Both the position numbers and the translations under genes were made by a program. DNA of 64,000 bases, taken from Laburnicola sp. R22_1 (Eukaryota; Ascomycota; Dothideomycetes; Pleosporales; Didymosphaeriaceae). Positions 60,020 to 64,000 of the stretch are shown here, in pieces. Within the stretch, counting starts at the first letter, position 1; each line of letters begins with the position of its first letter. The notes below the pieces were generated by a model. The model did no database searches, was not told the origin of the DNA, and saw nothing but the letters and a program-made list of their open reading frames with translations. The DNA lies in assembly GCA_014281115.1 (NCBI GenBank), contig JACONQ010000021.1, positions 248,001 through 312,000 of the forward strand, in the 5' to 3' direction.

Positions 60020-62100
60020 ACGTGTCTGTGCGCATAACGCTCGAATTCACGTAACGCCCTACTTAACACCATCTCTAGCATCCCAAAGATAAGACTATAG
60101 AGCCACCTATAATAGCTATTATTATACGATTTTAAAGTGGAGTAGTAAACAGAGGCATGCAATTAATTTGCACTATTTAAATTTTCTTAGAAGCTTAACA
60201 TTGTGGCCGCGCCACGTAGTCTTAAGTAAAACTACTAATACAGCACCTGTAGCCTTCTTAGCAGCTATAGTACTAACTATATATTTCTAACGCTTTCTAC
60301 TCTATAGAGATAGCTGCGCGGCCTTTCTCTTAGCCTTTTAGAAAGATTATAGAGCTTTTACAGCGTTAGCTGCCTTCTTCTAGCAAGCGCGCTCTGCTGC
60401 CTTCTTAGCCCTCTTCTTCTCCCTTACCTTTTTAGCCTCCTCTCGCGCAGCACGCTTTTCCTACTAGATCTTCTCCTTATATAACTTAGCTGCCTTCTTT
60501 AGCTCTGCTATCTCTACTTTTTAAAGCTGCTGCTCCTTCTCCTCTTATTCCTTAACTAATTAACAAATATGTGCCTCCCTCACCTTCCTTAGTGACTAGA
60601 AGACTGCTCCACTATAGTACTCCTTACGCTGTTGAAGATCTAGAGCTTTGCCCTTCTTTTCACGCTTTTTCTTAATAAATAGCGCCTACTTAACCCTATC
60701 TAACTTATAGTGGAGTAGCTTATTTTAAACAAATAGATAGTAAAGCGATTAATAAAGCTTCTATGTATTTTTACTACTCTAATTCTTTACTGTAGAGCGT
60801 ATAAGCCTATCTATCTTTCTCTAGTCATAATCGCTAAGTTCTAATAAGGAGCTATCTCCTAATTCCTAATTCTGGACGAACCTTTTAAGGAGAGGATTAG
60901 AATTAGAAGGTGATATGCCTATTGCATTAAAAGAGCTAAGGATAGTTAATTCCTTAAAGGAGGCGTTCTACGTATTCTAGAATAGTAGGAAGAAGTTAGC
61001 CTATTTAATAAAAACTAGGCCTTAGCTTATATAAAGGTATCTTAATAGTTCTTCTAAGTAGGCAGTTAAGAGAGGCTTAAACATGGCAATATTAAGTAGC
61101 TAAAGCGTATAAGTTAAATAGGGAGGCAGGATAGCAAGGAGAATCCTATTCTAATTACAGTAGTTAATAAAGTCCATAGTAATATAGGAGCTATGGCCAT
61201 CTAGGATTAGAAGTTAATATAATTATTAAGTCTTCTCTTTTGTGCAGCAATCAAACACCTACTTAAGTTATTTGTCTAGCCAGAGGATAATAAGATAATA
61301 AAGACTTCATATTCTCCTGCCTTAATATTATCTACCCAGGCTAATTAGATGCCCTTATTGGCAGCCTCATAGATAAGGCTTAGTGGCAGAGCTAATCTAT
61401 TAGCGCAGATATATGCCAGGAGTGTAATTCACGCGCGATTACTATCCTAGAGTAATGTTCTAACCTTCTTCTTCTCTCACATTCGCCTGCTGAATACCCT
61501 TTTTAATCTGCTAACCAGACTAATTAGGAAGCCTTTCTTATCTATATTGTAGGTATAACAAGGATCTATCTAATATTAATTAATCTTGCTATATAGGAGC
61601 TAAAAATAGAGGCAATATTTATCCTCTAAATTAGCCTTATGGCGATTGCTGTCTATGCCAACTGCCTATTACAAAATAAAATAAATGCTGTGCTAGTTAA
61701 TAAAGCAAGTAACCCAGCTCTCGCTAACTGCCTCTTTGGTTATTATAGAGGCGAAATTTCGTATTATCTCTCTTATAGGGGACATATGTCTCTCTGTATG
61801 TCCTTTAATATATTATATAAGCTCCTGCTCTTATTATAAGTTAAGCTTCTGCTGGTTAATTACCTTAGCTTTCTAAGGTGCCTAAGAGCCTTAGTGTCTT
61901 CGGCTGAGCGTAGAGCGATTAATACCGTGTTTAGCTGCTATTTTTGTATATAAAAATCGTCTCCTAGTTCTAGCGATTCGATTTCTTCAATCGCAGCCTA
62001 AATCGGGTCCATATTAGTGGAGTTATCGCGTGTTAAAGTTAGGGCTAATTTTGGTGGGCGGGGCGTTACGCGAATTTAGGCGTTACGCACACAGACACGT
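60020..62100 (-). mobile_element. Pogo-P2 DNA transposon
   Basis: 2,081 bp; ends ACGTGTCTGTGCGCATAACG (60020) and inverse of ACGTGTCTGTGTGCGTAACG (to 62100), the same terminus as Pogo-A. TA at 60018-60019 and 62101-62102, both shared with neighbours. Confidence 0.85.
60190..62012 (-). pseudogene. Pogo-like transposase pseudogene (Pogo-P2)
   Basis: Starts at ATG 62012 and is a RIP-mutated relative of Pogo-A; positions 61480-62012 align with 1-545 almost codon for codon. HTH, the CENP-B-like segment and NMDEKGF-like residues (YNIDKKGFLI) are visible. The third catalytic motif (61085-61110) again has Asn. A Lys/Arg/Glu-rich tail ends near 60190. The plus-strand frame at 61639-61839 is its antisense shadow. 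Confidence 0.8.
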
Positions 62101-62102
62101 TA

Positions 62103-64000
62103 CCCTAGCTTGGCAGTCTATGTAACGCGTTACTTTATACAACACCTCGCCATATAACACCCTAACTTTAACACGCTATATCTCTACTAATATGGATCTA
62201 ATTAAGGCTGTAATAGTAGCAATCGAATCGCGAGAGCCAGGAGAATCTTTCTTATATAGATAGGTTGCAAAGGATTATAGTGTTGTGACTTCTATACTAA
62301 CGCGTTGGCACTAAGGCGTTATATAAGCAGGTGCAGCTGCCAACTCCGCGCGTTAAAATATTAGCTAATAATAAAAAGTAGAGCTTCTATAATATATTAA
62401 ACAGCTTACTAAACGTGACCTTCCTCCTATAAGGTAGATAATACAAAGCTTTGCTTCACATATAGCCAAAAAGCAAATCTTAATATTCTAGGTTAATTGC
62501 TTTGTATGGCAGAACAAGGAATCCTTAATATCTTAATAGATGGCTGGCATTAATAATAATTACCACAAAGCTAATTCTCTAGTCAAATATAAGCTCGACT
62601 TTACGCTCTTACAGCGTAAGATTAAATAATATTAGATTAAGGCTTAAGATACGTACAATATAGATAAGAAAGGCTTCCTACTTAGCATCACCTCCTACTC
62701 TAAGAGGATCTTTAATAGGCCTCCATATAAGGCTAAGACTATAAGGCAAGTAATATAAAATGGCAGCTATAAGTAGATATTAATTATAGCTTATATATGC
62801 GCCGACGGATTTGCCTTAGCCCTAGGTCTTATCTATTAGGCTAGCTCTATTAACATACAATTAAGCTGGGCTAAGGATATTAATCCTAAACACTATTAGG
62901 CCTTTATTATAGTATTAGAATCTGGCTAGAGCAATAATTAGATTGGCCTTGCATGGCTATAATAGGTGTTTAATTGGCTTATAAAGCCAAAATCTAGATA
63001 ATTATATTAGCTATTAATTCTTAATAGCTATAGATCTTATATTATAATAGACTTTATTAACTTTTATAATTGTAATAGGATTCTGCTAGCTATATATCCG
63101 TCTTATTCTATGCATACGTTGCAGCCTCTTAATATCTACGTCTTTAAGCCTCTATTAATAGCATATTCGAATAAGCTATTAGCCTTTATAAATAATAGCC
63201 AGGGACTGGCCTTAATCGCTAAGAGCTATTTCTTTAGCCTATTCTGGCAGGCCTGGGTTAATACAATAAGGCAGCTATTAATTCTCTAGGCCTTTAAAGC
63301 TATAGGCATCTCCCCGCTTAATCTAATAACTATACTTAATAGATTTAATTAGTCTTAACTATCTAAGCAAGAATTACAAGAAAGCTTAACCTTAGTACTT
63401 AGTGCTTTAGATTAGAGAAAGATTAATAGGCTACTAAGGGCCGCTGTGGATACAGGCGAAGATAATAAGGCCAAGAAGCTTAGTTAAACTGTACACTATA
63501 TCTCTGTACAGAAATAGCTTTTAGAGTATAAAAACAATGGCCTCTGCGAGGCCCTATTAATATAGAAGAAGCGCTTAAAGCGAGGCAGACCTTTACCTCT
63601 TAATCGGCCAGATAAGTATTATAGTAGAGCTGTTTTCTAGTCACCTTATAGTGTACAGCAGGTCCGCGATTGTCAACACTAAAAAGATATAGAGAATTAG
63701 CAAAAACAGCTTTAAAAAGTAAGCAAGCAGAGGCTTGTTGGGCCAGCTAGCAGCTTAAGGCAAGACTTCTCTAGAAGAGGCGTATTGCTTAAGCAGCTGC
63801 TAGAAATACGCGCGCAAAGCAGAGGGCTAATAAGGCTACAGATCGACGTCTTAAACAATAGGCCCGCAAGGCACAAAGTCAACTTTAGAAACGTATTAGA
63901 TTATTCTAAAAGGGTAATAAGAAGGCCTTAAAGCCTTCTAGCAAATCTATTAAGAAGAAATAGGCTTAGCGTAAGGCTATAGATATTAATAAGGCGTTAT
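62103..64000 (+). mobile_element. Pogo-P3 DNA transposon, runs off right edge
   Basis: Begins CCCTAGCTTGGCAGTCTATG right after the TA (62101-62102) that ends P2. Its 3' end lies outside the window. Confidence 0.75.
62192..64000 (+). pseudogene. Pogo-like transposase pseudogene (Pogo-P3), partial
   Basis: From ATG 62192 (MDLIKAVIVAIES) the frame runs through the HTH, the first catalytic site (TYNIDKKGFLLSITSYSKRI), the second (LLILNSYRSYIIIDFI; Asn for Asp) and the third (SMHTLQPLNIYVFKPL; Asn at 63131-63133). It continues LAFINNSQGLALIAKSYFFS, LFWQAW, AFKAIGISPLN and a basic Lys/Arg-rich tail to the edge. Stops are numerous and of RIP type. Confidence 0.82.

Overview
The window is a transposable-element graveyard from the nuclear genome of a filamentous ascomycete fungus (Pezizomycotina); the genus cannot be told from it. 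The signs are fungal pogo/Fot1-type transposons with TA target duplications, chromodomain Ty3/gypsy retrotransposons, short GT..AG introns, and long stretches so rich in TpA and poor in CpA/TpG that they look like products of repeat-induced point mutation (RIP). No complete, uninterrupted host gene was found. The only undamaged coding frame is the N-terminal part of a pogo transposase running off the left edge.

Layout. 1-2757: two head-to-head pogo elements (Pogo-A, intact; Pogo-B, decayed) abutting at one TA. 2795-5643: a ~1 kb MITE split by Pogo-D. 5832-6625: GC-normal debris, including an ankyrin-repeat gene fragment. ~6660-9650: RIP-type sequence, unassigned. ~9650-27900: one minus-strand chromodomain gypsy element (Gypsy-N) split by four insertions: Pogo-G (9924-12136), Gypsy-H (14131-22550), Pogo-M1 (23191-25052) and a second MITE (25525-26497). 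~27900-30674: RIP-type sequence. 30675-40312: two almost identical 2.46 kb inverted arms (F1, F2) around a 4.7 kb spacer; F2 sits inside the transposase gene of a Tc1-like element (E, 36382-41609). 41656-49072: small retroposon-like insertions (K, L), repeat O1 with a long CTA microsatellite, and Pogo-M2 nested in O1. 49078-56359: Gypsy-I, a RIP-damaged relative of Gypsy-H lacking RT-RNase H-integrase, carrying K4 and O2. 56360-64000: another ankyrin fragment joined to a pogo remnant, then three pogo elements (P1, P2, P3) chained through shared TA dinucleotides.

How the parts relate. H and I share an LTR whose predicted transcript start (ATCTTAGTATA) is exactly complementary to the 11 nt next to the 5' LTR, the arrangement of Tf1/sushi self-priming retroelements. 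The two MITEs share terminal sequence with the Tc1-like element E, which could have mobilised them. Four copies of a repeat called K here (44 bp to ~1.3 kb) share one fixed end and all have 14-bp target duplications. Most other frames of moderate length in the window are antisense or RIP artefacts.
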